Positions 53,580-63,158 of a DNA stretch of 64,000 nt are shown in pieces. Positions within the stretch are counted from its first letter, which is position 1, and every line of letters begins with the position of its first letter. The notes beneath the pieces were generated by a model. That model was not told the origin of the DNA and ran no database searches. It was given only the letters and a program-made list of their open reading frames with translations. The position numbers and the translations under genes are program-made. This DNA comes from Pseudomonas furukawaii (GTDB lineage: Bacteria > Pseudomonadota > Gammaproteobacteria > Pseudomonadales > Pseudomonadaceae): the NCBI RefSeq assembly GCF_002355475.1, contig NZ_AP014862.1, positions 4,464,001 through 4,528,000 of the forward strand. The letters run 5' to 3'.

Positions 53580-54743
53580 ATGAAAAAGACCCTGAACCTT
53601 GCGATGCTCGGGGCCGCACTGGCCTCTTCCCTCAACGCCCTGGCACAGGACCCTGTGCGCATCGGCTTCATCACCACCCTCTCCACCCCCGCCGGCTACC
53701 TCGGCGAAGACGCCCGCGACGCCTTCCGCCTGGCCATCGAGCAGGAAGGCGGCAAGCTGGGCGGCGTGCCCGTGGAGCTGGTGGTGGAGGACGACGGCCT
53801 GCAACCCGCCAAGGGCAAGCAGATCGTCGACCGCATGAGCCTCGACGGCATCTCCCTCTACACCGGCGTGATGTTCTCCAACGTCCTCGCCGCCGTGGTC
53901 AATAGCGCCACCCAGGGCGACCGCTTCTACATCAGCGCCAACGCCGCGCCCTCCAACCTGGCCGGCGCCCAGTGCAAGGCCAACTACTTCTCCGCGTCCT
54001 ACCAGAACGACGTGCCCCACGAGATGGCCGGCTTGGCCGCCAACGAGCTGGGCTACAAGAAGATGGTCATCCTCGCCCCCAACTACCAGGCGGGCCGCGA
54101 TGCCCTGGCCGGGTTCAAGCGCACCTTCAAGGGCGAAGTCACCGAGATCTACACCAAGCTCAACCAGCTGGACTTCTCCGTCGAACTGGCGCGCGTCCGC
54201 TCGCTGAATCCCGACGCCGTGTTCCAGTTCCACCCGGGCGGCGCGGGCATCAACTTCGCCAAGCAGTACGGCAGCTCCGGCCTATCGAAGAGCATCCCGA
54301 TGGTGGTCCCGGTGTTCTCCATGGACGAGCGCATGCTCGCCGCCACCGGCAGCGTCGCCGAGGGTGTGAACGTGGTCAGCGGCTGGAACCCGCAGTCCGA
54401 CAACGCCGCCAACCAGGCCTTCATCAAGGCCTTCACCGAGAAGTACAACCGCGCGCCCACCCTGTACGCCGCCCAGGGCTACGACACCGCGCGGCTGATC
54501 GGCTCGGCGCTGAAGGCCACCAATGGCAACCTCAAGGACGCCGACGCCTTCCGCGGCGCCCTGCGCGCGGCGGACTTCGACTCGGTGCGCGGCGACTTCC
54601 GCTTCGGCAGCAACCAGCACGCGGTCATCGACTGGCACCTGCTCAAGGTCCAGGCCGGTGCCGACGGCACGCTCACCGAGGTACCGGTCAAGACCATCGC
54701 CAAGGCCCAGGTGGACAGCTACGCCGCCCAGTGCGCGCTCTGA
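53580..54743 (+). CDS. Branched-chain/aromatic-type ABC substrate-binding protein
   Basis: A 387-aa periplasmic binding protein (Peripla_BP_6, LivJ-like). Signal peptide about residues 1-23 ('LNLAMLGAALASSLNALAQ'). It heads a five-gene importer operon with two permeases and two ATPases, between antABC and the aromatic porin. LivJ relatives in such settings bind aromatic acids (for example hydroxybenzoate), so anthranilate or a related compound is a plausible ligand, by inference from position. Confidence 0.87.
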   Translation: MKKTLNLAMLGAALASSLNALAQDPVRIGFITTLSTPAGYLGEDARDAFRLAIEQEGGKLGGVPVELVVEDDGLQPAKGKQIVDRMSLDGISLYTGVMFSNVLAAVVNSATQGDRFYISANAAPSNLAGAQCKANYFSASYQNDVPHEMAGLAANELGYKKMVILAPNYQAGRDALAGFKRTFKGEVTEIYTKLNQLDFSVELARVRSLNPDAVFQFHPGGAGINFAKQYGSSGLSKSIPMVVPVFSMDERMLAATGSVAEGVNVVSGWNPQSDNAANQAFIKAFTEKYNRAPTLYAAQGYDTARLIGSALKATNGNLKDADAFRGALRAADFDSVRGDFRFGSNQHAVIDWHLLKVQAGADGTLTEVPVKTIAKAQVDSYAAQCAL

Positions 54744-54752
54744 CCCACGCCT

Positions 54753-54777
54753 GACCCGCCGGCCCATCCGGCGGGTC
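54753..54777 (+). promoter_or_regulatory. Intercistronic hairpin after the binding-protein gene
   Basis: GACCCGCCGG / CCGGCGGGTC, a perfect 10-bp stem with 5-base loop and no T-run, in the 53-base gap between binding protein and permease. Such stems stabilise the upstream mRNA or attenuate read-through, giving excess binding protein. Confidence 0.6.
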
Positions 54778-54796
54778 TCCAACGCAGGACTTCGCC

Positions 54797-55708
54797 ATGC
54801 TGTTGCTCGAACAATTGCTCAACGGCCTGCAGTACAGCGCCCTGCTGTTCCTGCTGGCCTCCGGCCTGACGCTGATCTTCGGCATCATGGGCGTGATCAA
54901 CCTCGCCCACGGCGCCTTCTACATGGTCGGCGCCTTCTGTGCCGCCTACACCGCCATCGCCACCGGCTCCTTCTGGCTCGGCGGCCTCGCCGCGCTGGCC
55001 GGCGCCGCCTGCTACGGCCTGGTGATCGAGACCGGCATCATCCGCCGGCTCTACAACCGCGATCACCTGGACCAGGTGCTGGCCACCCTCGCCGTGGTGT
55101 TCTTCACCAACGAACTCATCACCCTGCTGTTCGGCCGCAGCCCACCGGCCATGCCCACCCCGGACTGGTACAACGCCTTCGTCGAGGTGCTGCCGGGACT
55201 GATGTACCCGGTGAGCCGCCTGCTGTTCATCGGCGCCGGCCTGCTGGTGGCCCTGGGCATGTGGCTGCTGATCAACCACACCCGCCTGGGGATGCTGATC
55301 CGCGCCGGCGCCGACGACCACGAGATGGTCGGCGCGCTGGGGGTGAACATCAGCCGCCTCTACACCCTGGTGTTCGTCTTCGGCTGCGCCCTCTGCGGCC
55401 TGGCCGGCTTCATGGCCGCCCCGCTCCTGTCGGTGGAGATCGGCATGGGCGAGAAGGTCCTGATCACCACCTTCGTGGTCATAGTCGTCGGCGGCGTGGG
55501 CTCGGTGCGCGGCGCCCTGGTTGGCGCCCTGCTGATCGGCATGGTGGACAGCCTGGGCCGTGCCTACGTCCCCCCGCTGCTGGACCGGATGCTGCCCCCG
55601 GAGGTCAGCGGCGCCCTGTCCGCCGGCCTGATTTCCGCCAGCGCCTACATCGTCATGGCCCTGGTGCTGCTGGTCCGTCCCCGTGGCCTGCTGCCCGCGC
55701 GCGCCTGA
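54797..55708 (+). CDS. ABC permease, LivH type
   Basis: A 303-aa inner-membrane permease, about eight helices. 'GLTLIFGIMGVINLAHGAFY' is the LivH signature, and the C-terminal region 'VIVVGGVGSVRGALVGALLI' is the conserved loop contacting the ATPase. Second gene of the importer; the LivM-type permease follows 10 bases later. Confidence 0.92.
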   Translation: MLLLEQLLNGLQYSALLFLLASGLTLIFGIMGVINLAHGAFYMVGAFCAAYTAIATGSFWLGGLAALAGAACYGLVIETGIIRRLYNRDHLDQVLATLAVVFFTNELITLLFGRSPPAMPTPDWYNAFVEVLPGLMYPVSRLLFIGAGLLVALGMWLLINHTRLGMLIRAGADDHEMVGALGVNISRLYTLVFVFGCALCGLAGFMAAPLLSVEIGMGEKVLITTFVVIVVGGVGSVRGALVGALLIGMVDSLGRAYVPPLLDRMLPPEVSGALSAGLISASAYIVMALVLLVRPRGLLPARA

Positions 55709-55718
55709 GGAGAATCCC

Positions 55719-56744
55719 ATGTCCCGTCGTCTTGTCATCGACCTGGCCTGCCTGGCCACCTTCGCGCTGATGCCCCTGGTGGCCGCGCTGTTCGACGAAC
55801 CCTTCCTGGTCAGCCTGTTCACCCGCCTGGCCATCTACGGCATGGCCGCCGCCAGCCTCGACCTGCTGATCGGCTACGGCGCCCTGGTCAGCTTCGGCCA
55901 CGCCGCCTTCTTCGGCCTCGGCGGCTACGTGGTGGGCGTGATCGCCTTCCACAGCTCGCAGATGCTGCCGCTCTGGGGCTGGGAGGGCAGCAACAGCGCC
56001 CTGGTGGTCTGGCCCCTGGCGCTGCTCTGCTGCGCCCTGCTGGGGCTGGTGATGGGCTACCTGTCCCTGCGCACCAGCGGCGTGCAGTTCATCATGATCA
56101 CCCTGGCCTTCAGCCAGATGCTCTATTTCATCCTCGGCTCGCTGTCCTTCTATGGCGGCGACGACGGCATCCTGATGAACGAGCGCAACACCCTGCCCGG
56201 CCTCGACCTCAACGACGCCAACCAGTTCTACTACCTCTGCGTCGCGCTGCTGGTGGGCTGGCTGCTGTTCTGCCGGCGCCTGGTGGACTCGCGCTTCGGC
56301 TTCGTCCTGCGCGGCCTCAAGCAGAGCGAACGGCGCACCGTGAGCCTGGGCCTGAAACCCGTGCGCTACCGCCTCACCGCCTTCGTCATCGCCGGCCTCG
56401 GCGCGGGCCTCGCCGGCATCCTCTGGGCCAACTACGCCCTCTTCGTCAGCCCCGACATGGCCGCCTGGCAGAAGTCCGGCGAACTCATGGCGATGGTCAT
56501 CCTCGGCGGCGTCGGCACCCTGCTCGGCCCGGTGTTGGGCGCGGCGGCCTACCTCGGCCTGGAACAGCTTCTGAGCCTCTGGACCGAACACTGGCTGCTG
56601 GTCTTCGGCCCGCTGCTGCTCCTCGTCGTGCTGTTCGGTCGCCAGGGCCTCTACGGCCTGCTGATGAGCGGCGCCGGCAAAGCGCGCAAGGCGAAGGCGC
56701 CGCGTCCGGCCAAGGCCATCAAGCCCCAGGAGGTCCACCCATGA
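55719..56744 (+). CDS. ABC permease, LivM type
   Basis: A 341-aa inner-membrane permease with 'DLLIGYGALVSFGHAAFFGL' and 'MVILGGVGTLLGPVLGAAAY', the LivM hallmarks. A C-terminal Lys/Ala-rich tail (about residues 315-341) extends into the cytosol. GAGGAGA lies 5 bases before ATG 55719; stop overlaps the LivG start. Confidence 0.92.
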   Translation: MSRRLVIDLACLATFALMPLVAALFDEPFLVSLFTRLAIYGMAAASLDLLIGYGALVSFGHAAFFGLGGYVVGVIAFHSSQMLPLWGWEGSNSALVVWPLALLCCALLGLVMGYLSLRTSGVQFIMITLAFSQMLYFILGSLSFYGGDDGILMNERNTLPGLDLNDANQFYYLCVALLVGWLLFCRRLVDSRFGFVLRGLKQSERRTVSLGLKPVRYRLTAFVIAGLGAGLAGILWANYALFVSPDMAAWQKSGELMAMVILGGVGTLLGPVLGAAAYLGLEQLLSLWTEHWLLVFGPLLLLVVLFGRQGLYGLLMSGAGKARKAKAPRPAKAIKPQEVHP

Positions 56745-57490
56745 GCGCCCACCTGTCGATCCGTGGCCTGGAGAAATCCTTCGGCGCGGTGAAGGCCACC
56801 CACAACGCCAACCTGGAGCTGGCCGCCGGCGAGCTGCACGCCATCATCGGCCCCAACGGCGCCGGCAAGTCCACGCTGATCTCGCAGATCGCCGGCGAGC
56901 TGCGCCCGGACAAGGGCCAGATCCTCCTCGGCGGCCGCGACATCACCGCCGTGCCCGCCCATGAGCGCCCGCGCCTGGGCCTGGCGCGCTCCTTCCAGGT
57001 CAGCCAGCTGTACCCCGAGTTCAGCCTGCTGGAGAACGTCGCGGTGGCCATCGCCGCCCGCGACGGCAAGAGCTTCGGGCTGTGGAAATCCCTCTCGCGG
57101 GATCGCGGCCTGCTGAACCCGGCCCGCACCTACCTGGAGCAGGTGGGCCTCGGCGCCCGCGCCGAAGACCCGGTGAGCGCGCTGTCCCACGGCGAGCGCC
57201 GCCAGCTGGAGCTGGCCCTGGCGCTGGCCCAGGAGGCCTCGGTGCTGCTGCTGGACGAACCCATGGCCGGCATGGGCGCCGAGGAGTCGGCGCGCATGAC
57301 CGAGCTGCTGATGAGCCTAAAGGGCCGCTACGCCATCCTGCTGGTGGAGCACGACATGGACGCCGTGTTCGCCCTCGCCGACCGCATCACCGTGCTGGTC
57401 TACGGCGAAACCATCCTCACCGGCACCGTGGAGGAAGTCCGCGGCAACGAGCAGGTGCGCAGCGCCTACCTGGGAGAAGAGCATGCTTGA
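56741..57490 (+). CDS. ABC ATPase, LivG type
   Basis: A 249-aa ATPase. Walker A is 'GPNGAGKSTLISQI', signature 'LSHGERRQLELALAL', Walker B 'VLLLDEPMAGM', and switch His in 'LLVEHDMDAVFAL'. It overlaps both neighbours (permease stop, and LivF start at 57483). Energises import together with LivF. Confidence 0.95.
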   Translation: MSAHLSIRGLEKSFGAVKATHNANLELAAGELHAIIGPNGAGKSTLISQIAGELRPDKGQILLGGRDITAVPAHERPRLGLARSFQVSQLYPEFSLLENVAVAIAARDGKSFGLWKSLSRDRGLLNPARTYLEQVGLGARAEDPVSALSHGERRQLELALALAQEASVLLLDEPMAGMGAEESARMTELLMSLKGRYAILLVEHDMDAVFALADRITVLVYGETILTGTVEEVRGNEQVRSAYLGEEHA

Positions 57491-58172
57491 AGTCAGTGGA
57501 TTGCAGGCCGGCTACGGCCTCAGCCAGGTGCTGTTCGACATGCACCTGAAGATCGAACAGGGCCAGGTGGTTTCCCTCATCGGCCGCAACGGCATGGGCA
57601 AGACCACCACGGTGAAGTCCATCATGGGGCTGCTCAAGCCCAGCGCCGGGAGCATCCGCATCCACGGCCGGGAAATGCGCGGCGCCACGCCCTATCGCAT
57701 CGCCCAGGCCGGCCTCGGCCTGGTGCCCGAGGGCCGCCGCGCCTTCGGCACCCTCAGCGTGAAGGAGAACCTGCTGGCCACCGCCAGCAAGGGCGGCAAG
57801 TGGGACCTGGCGCGGATCTACCGCCTCTTCCCGCGCCTGGAGGAACGCCAGGACCAGCTGTCGAAGACCCTCTCCGGCGGCGAGCAACAGATGCTGGTGG
57901 TGGGCCGCGCGCTGATGACCAACCCGCAGCTGCTGATCCTCGACGAGGCCACCGAAGGCCTGGCGCCGATCATCCGCGAAACCATCTGGAATTGCCTCGC
58001 GACCCTCAAGGACGAGGGCGAGACCATCCTGGTGATCGACAAGAACCTCAAGGAAATGGCCCGCGTGGTGGACCGCCACCACATCATCGAGAAGGGCCGC
58101 CAGGTCTGGGATGGCACGCCGGTGGAACTGGCCGCCGCGCCGGACCTCTCGCAGCGATACCTGGGTGTCTAG
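57483..58172 (+). CDS. ABC ATPase, LivF type
   Basis: A 229-aa ATPase. Walker A 'GRNGMGKTTTVKSI', signature 'LSGGEQQMLVVGRAL', Walker B 'LLILDEATEGLAP'. The switch-loop histidine is replaced: 'ILVIDKNLKEMARV' has Asn where LivF usually has E-Q-N, common for this family. Final gene of the importer operon, followed by the porin gene after 136 bases. Confidence 0.94.
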   Translation: MLEVSGLQAGYGLSQVLFDMHLKIEQGQVVSLIGRNGMGKTTTVKSIMGLLKPSAGSIRIHGREMRGATPYRIAQAGLGLVPEGRRAFGTLSVKENLLATASKGGKWDLARIYRLFPRLEERQDQLSKTLSGGEQQMLVVGRALMTNPQLLILDEATEGLAPIIRETIWNCLATLKDEGETILVIDKNLKEMARVVDRHHIIEKGRQVWDGTPVELAAAPDLSQRYLGV

Positions 58173-58308
58173 CCACCGGCCGGACACCTGATCCAGCGGC
58201 CCGTCGTCACGCCGGGCCGCGTTCCCCGACGCACCCGCCTCCGCCGGCCCCATCCCGGGCCGGTGGCGGACGGCTGCGCCCTGAAAACAGAAGAAGAAGA
58301 GCCTTGCG

Positions 58309-59562
58309 ATGAACCACAAGACCCGAGCGTTTCCCCTCCTGTTGAGCACCCTCCCCTTCAGCGCGCTGGCCGCCGAATCCGGCTTCATCGAGGATTCCAC
58401 CGCCACGCTGCAACTGCGCAACTACTACTTCAGCCGCGACTTCTCCGACATCGTCGGCCCCAGCCAGCAATCCCGGGCGGAGGAATGGGCCCAGGGCTTC
58501 ATCCTCAACTACAAGTCCGGCTACACCCAGGGCACCGTCGGCTTCGGCCTCGACGCCATCGGCACCCTCGGCATCAAGCTCGACAGCAGCCCGGACCGGG
58601 TCAACACCGGCCTGCTGCCGGTGCAGGAAGACGGCGAGGCCGCCGATGACTACAGCCGCCTGGGCGTGGCGGCGAAGATGCGCCTGTCGAAGACCGAGCT
58701 GAAGGTGGGCGAGCTGCAGCCCAACCTGCCGGTGCTGGTGTACAGCGACATCCGCCTGCTGCCGCCCAGTTACCAGGGGGCGATGGTCACCTCCAGCGAG
58801 ATCGCCGGCCTGACCCTGCAGGCCGGCCACCTCACCGGCACCAGCCTGCGCAACGAGGCCGGCGACGACAAGCTGCAGGCCCAGCTGGGCTACCAGCCCC
58901 AGCGCCAGGCCTCCAGCGACGCCTTCAACTACGCCGGAGCCGACTACGCCTTCAACGGCAACCGCACCACGGCCAGCGCCTGGTACGCCCAACTGGAGGA
59001 CATCTACGAGCAGCGCCACCTGGGTCTCAAACACTTCGAGCCGATGGGCGACTGGATCCTGGGAGCGAACCTGGGCTTCTACGACACCCGCGAAGAGGGC
59101 AAGCAACTGATCGGCGAGGTGGACAACCGCGCCTTCTACTCGCTGCTCTCCGCCAAGCGCGGCGGCCATACCTTCTATCTCGGCTACCAGGGCATGTACG
59201 GCGACCAGGGCTTCCCCAAGGTGTTCGCCAACGTCACGCCGCTGGGCAACGAAGTGCCCACCTACGAGTTCGCCTCGGCGGACGAACGCTCCTGGCAGGT
59301 GCGCCACGACTATGATTTCGCCGCCCTCGGCATCCCCGGCCTGACCACCACCCTGCGCTATATCCGCGGCGACAACGTGGACACCGGCCGGGGCTTCGAA
59401 GGCGAGGACTGGGAACGCGACCTGGACATCGGCTACGTGATCCAGAGCGGCAGCCTCAAGGGGCTTGGCGTGCGCATCCGCAATGTCACCGCGCGCTCCA
59501 ACTACCGCACCGATATCGACGAGAACCGCCTGATCCTCAACTACAGCCTGGCGCTATTCTAG
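58309..59562 (+). CDS. OprD-family outer membrane porin
   Basis: A 417-aa porin with signal peptide (residues about 1-21, '[11 protein letters not shown]') and the OprD start '[20 protein letters not shown]'; alternating beta strands to a C-terminal Phe ('NYSLALF'). The OprD/OpdK-type group includes aromatic-acid porins (BenF, VanP). Placed right after the ABC importer, it likely lets anthranilate or similar aromatics across the outer membrane. Confidence 0.92.
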   Translation: MNHKTRAFPLLLSTLPFSALAAESGFIEDSTATLQLRNYYFSRDFSDIVGPSQQSRAEEWAQGFILNYKSGYTQGTVGFGLDAIGTLGIKLDSSPDRVNTGLLPVQEDGEAADDYSRLGVAAKMRLSKTELKVGELQPNLPVLVYSDIRLLPPSYQGAMVTSSEIAGLTLQAGHLTGTSLRNEAGDDKLQAQLGYQPQRQASSDAFNYAGADYAFNGNRTTASAWYAQLEDIYEQRHLGLKHFEPMGDWILGANLGFYDTREEGKQLIGEVDNRAFYSLLSAKRGGHTFYLGYQGMYGDQGFPKVFANVTPLGNEVPTYEFASADERSWQVRHDYDFAALGIPGLTTTLRYIRGDNVDTGRGFEGEDWERDLDIGYVIQSGSLKGLGVRIRNVTARSNYRTDIDENRLILNYSLALF

Positions 59563-59707
59563 GTTCGAGCGCCGCGCTGCGTCCGGCGTCGGAGGGTGGA
59601 GGGGGCTCTTCATCCACCCACGGCGCCAGATGGGGCCACGATAGGTGAACCGGTGACGCGCGCCCCCCCTGCCCAGGATTCCCATTCCATCCACAAGGAG
59701 TGACCCC

Positions 59708-60568
59708 ATGCCCCGCAACGCCCTCGCCGCCTGGCTGCTCGGCCTCGGCAACCTGCTGATGCTCGCCGCCCTGCCCCTGGCTTCGCCCTGGCCGCTCGCC
59801 GTGGGGCTGCTGTGCAACCTGCTGGCCGGCCTGCTCTACCACCGGCAGCCGCCGCGCATCGTCGAGGTGGAGATTCCCCTGCCCGCCGCCGCGCCGGAGC
59901 CCGACCCGGTGGTGGTGCCTGCACCTGTCGCCGAAGCCACGGCACTGCCCCTCGATCGCCTGCATCCGCTGCTGGAACAACTGAGCCGCTCCATCGCCGA
60001 CAGCGACGCGGAAATGCAGCAGGCCAACACCCTCGCCCGACAGGCCGGCGAGTGCCTGCAACTGTCGACCCAGAGCATCCAGGATTCGCGCACCACCATC
60101 GACGACCTGGCGCGCTACATGGTCCACATGACGTCGGTATTCAACGACCTGGGAGAACAGTCGCAACGCATCGGCGCCATCGTCGGCAGCATCCAGGAGA
60201 TCGCCAAGCAGACCAACCTGCTGGCCCTCAACGCCGCCATCGAGGCCGCCCGCGCCGGCGAGGCGGGCCGTGGCTTCGCCGTGGTGGCCGATGAAGTGCG
60301 CCAGCTGGCACGGCGCGCCAACGAGGCCAGCGAGCAGATCCGCCAGATCGTCGGCGGCCTGCAGCAGGCTTCCCGCGACGCCCGCGCAGGGCTGACCCAG
60401 GTGGACGGCTCGACCCGTACCGGCCTGGACAAGTCCGAGATCGCCCTCGACGCCCTCGCGCGCATGAAGGAGGTGGCCACCGCCCGCTACGAAATCGTCC
60501 AGCGCATCATGCAGCGCCTGGAGGAGAAACAGCAGCTCACCGGGGCCGTGCGACAGCTGCTGGATTGA
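59708..60568 (+). CDS. Short methyl-accepting chemotaxis-type signalling protein
   Basis: A 286-aa protein. Two adjacent hydrophobic helices (about residues 6-48) anchor it in the membrane with almost no periplasmic loop, then a linker, then an MCP signalling domain whose hairpin tip is '[20 protein letters not shown]' and '[18 protein letters not shown]' (about residues 160-205). It lacks a periplasmic ligand-binding domain, so it would sense via the membrane, cytosolic input or a partner protein. AAGGAG lies 8 bases upstream. Position in the aromatic cluster suggests taxis to aromatics. Confidence 0.85.
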   Translation: MPRNALAAWLLGLGNLLMLAALPLASPWPLAVGLLCNLLAGLLYHRQPPRIVEVEIPLPAAAPEPDPVVVPAPVAEATALPLDRLHPLLEQLSRSIADSDAEMQQANTLARQAGECLQLSTQSIQDSRTTIDDLARYMVHMTSVFNDLGEQSQRIGAIVGSIQEIAKQTNLLALNAAIEAARAGEAGRGFAVVADEVRQLARRANEASEQIRQIVGGLQQASRDARAGLTQVDGSTRTGLDKSEIALDALARMKEVATARYEIVQRIMQRLEEKQQLTGAVRQLLD

Positions 60569-60708
60569 ACGTCGCCATCCTGCGAGGCCGGTTCCCGGCT
60601 ATCGCCGCATCCCGAACCGCAGGATGCGGCTGAGCGCAGCGATACCCATCACCGCGCACAGCATGGGTTTCGTTCCTCAACACATCCAATTACGGGGCTG
60701 CGCGATCC

Positions 60709-61578
60709 CTACGAGGGCAGTCCCATCAGCTCCAGCAGCGCCCGGTACAACGGCGTCCCCGGTTGCCCCAGCTCCAGCACCACATCGAAGTGGTTCCTGC
60801 CCGGCGCCGCGACGAAGCGTCCCGGTAGTCCGCGCGCCTGCCAGTCGTCGAGAAACTCATGGGACTGGCGGGCGAACTCCGCCGTTTCCAGCGCGCCATA
60901 GCTGATCACCAGTTCGGCGCCACGGTCCGGCAGCTGGAAGCGCGGGCTGTTGCGCCGCGCCGCCGCCTCGTCGAGGTTCATCCAACCGTTGATATGGGTG
61001 TCCAGCAGGGGCAGCAGGTCGAACAGGCCGCTGATGGGCAGCGCGCCCTTCAGCGGCTTCTCCGGCAGGCCGTACTGCGCCTGCCAGCCACCGGCCAGCA
61101 ACATGCCCACCAGATGCCCGCCGGCGGAGCTGCCGCTGGCATGGAGGCGCTGCGGATCGCCGCCGTACTCGCCCACATGGCGATGCAGCCAGGCCAGCGC
61201 ACGGCGGGTCTGGTCGACGATATGGTCGAGGGTCACCGCCGGCGCGAGGTCGTAGTCCAGCACCGCCACGCAGGCGCCGGCCGCCGTCAGCGCCGGCGCC
61301 ATGAAGGCCGAATCCGCCTTGGACAGCGCCCGCCAGTAGCCTCCATGGATGAACAGCAGCACCGGCGCATCGGGGCACGCCGCCGGGAAGATATCCAGCC
61401 GCTCGTTGGCCCCGGGGCCGTAGGCCACATCCTTGAAGCAGCGCAGCCCGGCATGGGCGGCGTCGCTCAGGGCGCGGTACTGACGCGGGTACTGGTCGAA
61501 ATCCTCGACACTGGCGCGGGCGTTGTATTGCACATCGAAATAGGCGGCCAGGTCGGCCGGGGCGCTGGGGCGGGTCAT
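60709..61578 (-). CDS. Alpha/beta hydrolase, kynurenine formamidase-like
   Basis: A 289-aa alpha/beta hydrolase of the arylformamidase/esterase group. The oxyanion motif 'LLFIHGGYWRAL' (HGGYW at 78-82) and the nucleophile S151 in 'ASGSSAGGHLV' are typical of eukaryote-type formylkynurenine formamidases; the catalytic His is in 'GRNHFDVV' near residue 266. This would fit with tryptophan to anthranilate flow, but Pseudomonas KynB normally is a different, metal-dependent family, so the role is inferred. ATG 61578 has GGAG 6 bases upstream. Confidence 0.82.
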   Translation of the reverse strand: MTRPSAPADLAAYFDVQYNARASVEDFDQYPRQYRALSDAAHAGLRCFKDVAYGPGANERLDIFPAACPDAPVLLFIHGGYWRALSKADSAFMAPALTAAGACVAVLDYDLAPAVTLDHIVDQTRRALAWLHRHVGEYGGDPQRLHASGSSAGGHLVGMLLAGGWQAQYGLPEKPLKGALPISGLFDLLPLLDTHINGWMNLDEAAARRNSPRFQLPDRGAELVISYGALETAEFARQSHEFLDDWQARGLPGRFVAAPGRNHFDVVLELGQPGTPLYRALLELMGLPS

Positions 61579-61720
61579 GGGCATCTCCGGTTGCTCGTGA
61601 GCCGATTAGGCGGCATTCGGCGACGCGGGGAAATCCGGATAGTCGGGGATGGTTATCCGGGGAATTGGGCGAGCACGCTGTGGGAGCGAATTCATTCGCG
61701 AAGGCACGGGGTACGACCGC

Positions 61721-61754
61721 CCTCACCCCGCCCCTCTCCCGGAGGGAGAGGGGG
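61721..61754. repeat. Inverted copy of the 37-kb repeat palindrome
   Basis: CCTCACCCCGCCCCTCTCCC followed by GGAGGGAGAGGGGG is the reverse complement of the repeat-unit core at 37017-37055, with one mismatch. Just upstream (61681-61701) is a further REP variant. Confidence 0.85.
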
Positions 61755-61799
61755 CTGTCCGTACAGGTTGGAGAATGCGTGCCAGGCAAATTCCGCCCA

Positions 61800-61857
61800 T
61801 AAAAAAACCGGCCCATTGGGCCGGTTCAAATGGCGGGGGAACCAGCCTCCCCCGCCA
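61800..61857 (-). terminator. Tandem hairpin terminator of catBCA
   Basis: Reading leftwards from the catA stop: hairpin TGGCGGGGGA / TCCCCCGCCA (61831-61857), then AACCGGCCC / GGGCCGGTT (61806-61826) followed on the minus strand by T7. The second is a classic rho-independent terminator. Confidence 0.92.
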
Positions 61858-61867
61858 AGTCGGTGAC

Positions 61868-62797
61868 TCAGGCTTCGGCGCGTACGCGGTCGCGGATCTG
61901 CTCCTGGGCGGGAGCCGCGGCGCTCTGCAGCTGGAAGTCGAAGTCGATCTCGGCGAAGCGCTCGCCGTCCAGGCCACGGGCCTTGGCGGCGACGGCGTCT
62001 TCGATGAAGCGGATGTCGCCCACCAGGCCATCGCGGGTGGCGTAGGCGAAGTCGTCCCACAGGTACTCATCGCCGGACAGGTTGATCTGGGTGGTCAGGT
62101 GACGGTAACCCGGGGCGGAGATGAAGAAGTGGATGTGGGCCGGGCGGTTGCCGTGGCGACCCAGCAGGTTCAGCACTTCCTGGGTGGTGCCTTCCGGCGG
62201 GCAGCCGTAGCCGGACGGCACGATGCTGCGGGCGCGGTAGCGGCCTTCGCTGTCGGTGACGATGCGACGGCGCAGGTTGTAGTCCGACTGGGTGGTGTCG
62301 AAGTAGGAATAGGTGCCCTTGGTGTTGGCATGCCACAGGTCGACGATGGCGCCGGCGATCGGCTTGCCATCCACGTCCTTCACCTGGCCCTGGAGGAACA
62401 TCACGGTGCCGGCGTCGGTGCCGTCATCCATGCGGGTCTCGCCCTCGGACAGCGGGGCGCCGGCCACGTAGAGGGGGCCTTCGATGGTGCGCGGGGTGCC
62501 GCCGGTCAGGCCGGCCTGCTCGTCCTGGGCGTCCAGCAGCAGGTCGAGGTAGTGCTCGAGACCGAGGCCCGCCACCAGCAGGCCGGCCTCGCCACGGGCG
62601 CCCATGCGGTTCAGGTAGTCCACCGCCTTCCAGAACTCCTCGGTGGTGACTTCCATATCCTCGATGATCTTGATGGTGTCGATCAGGATGCGGTTCACCA
62701 GCTTCTTCATGCGCTGGCTGCCCTGGTCGTTGTTGAAGCCGCTGACTTCCTTGAAGAAGTTCTGGACGCTTTCGGTGCTGGACAGTTTGATAGTCAT
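61868..62797 (-). CDS. catA: Catechol 1,2-dioxygenase
   Basis: A 309-aa intradiol dioxygenase. Fe(III) ligands Y163 ('GTYSYF'), Y197 ('VPSGYGCP'), H221 and H223 ('NRPAHIHFFIS') are visible; N-terminal helical domain up to about residue 105. It opens catechol to cis,cis-muconate, continuing the anthranilate route. Last gene of the catBCA operon, 42 bases after catC. Confidence 0.96.
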   Translation of the reverse strand: MTIKLSSTESVQNFFKEVSGFNNDQGSQRMKKLVNRILIDTIKIIEDMEVTTEEFWKAVDYLNRMGARGEAGLLVAGLGLEHYLDLLLDAQDEQAGLTGGTPRTIEGPLYVAGAPLSEGETRMDDGTDAGTVMFLQGQVKDVDGKPIAGAIVDLWHANTKGTYSYFDTTQSDYNLRRRIVTDSEGRYRARSIVPSGYGCPPEGTTQEVLNLLGRHGNRPAHIHFFISAPGYRHLTTQINLSGDEYLWDDFAYATRDGLVGDIRFIEDAVAAKARGLDGERFAEIDFDFQLQSAAAPAQEQIRDRVRAEA

Positions 62798-62839
62798 GGC
62801 TATTTCCTCATCTTGTTTTTATCGGGACGGAACGATCGC

Positions 62840-63130
62840 TCAGCGATCGTCTTCGTGAATCGACGACGGGTGGCGGCAGAGACCGTCCACCTCGATTTCC
62901 ATGTAGGGGAACAGCGGCAGCTGCATCAGGGTGTCATGCAGCTCCTCGACGCTGGCCAGGTCGAAGATGCTGTAGTTGGCGTAATGCCCGGCGATGCGCC
63001 ACAGGTGGCGCCATTTGCCCTCGCGCTGCAGGCGCTGCGCCAGTTCCTTCTCGTCGGCCTTGAGCTTGGCCGCCTTGGCGGGGTCCATGTCGACCGGCAA
63101 CTTCACGGTCATCTTCACGTGGAACAGCAT
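62840..63130 (-). CDS. catC: Muconolactone delta-isomerase
   Basis: A 96-aa protein, full length for CatC, start 'MLFHVKMTVKLPVDMDPAKA', with 'GHYANYSIFDLASVEELHDT' typical of the ferredoxin-like decameric fold. It converts muconolactone to 3-oxoadipate enol-lactone. AAGGAGGAG precedes the ATG; catB ends 28 bases upstream. Confidence 0.96.
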   Translation of the reverse strand: MLFHVKMTVKLPVDMDPAKAAKLKADEKELAQRLQREGKWRHLWRIAGHYANYSIFDLASVEELHDTLMQLPLFPYMEIEVDGLCRHPSSIHEDDR

Positions 63131-63158
63131 AGGCTTGCTCTCCTCCTTCAGGCAGGTG

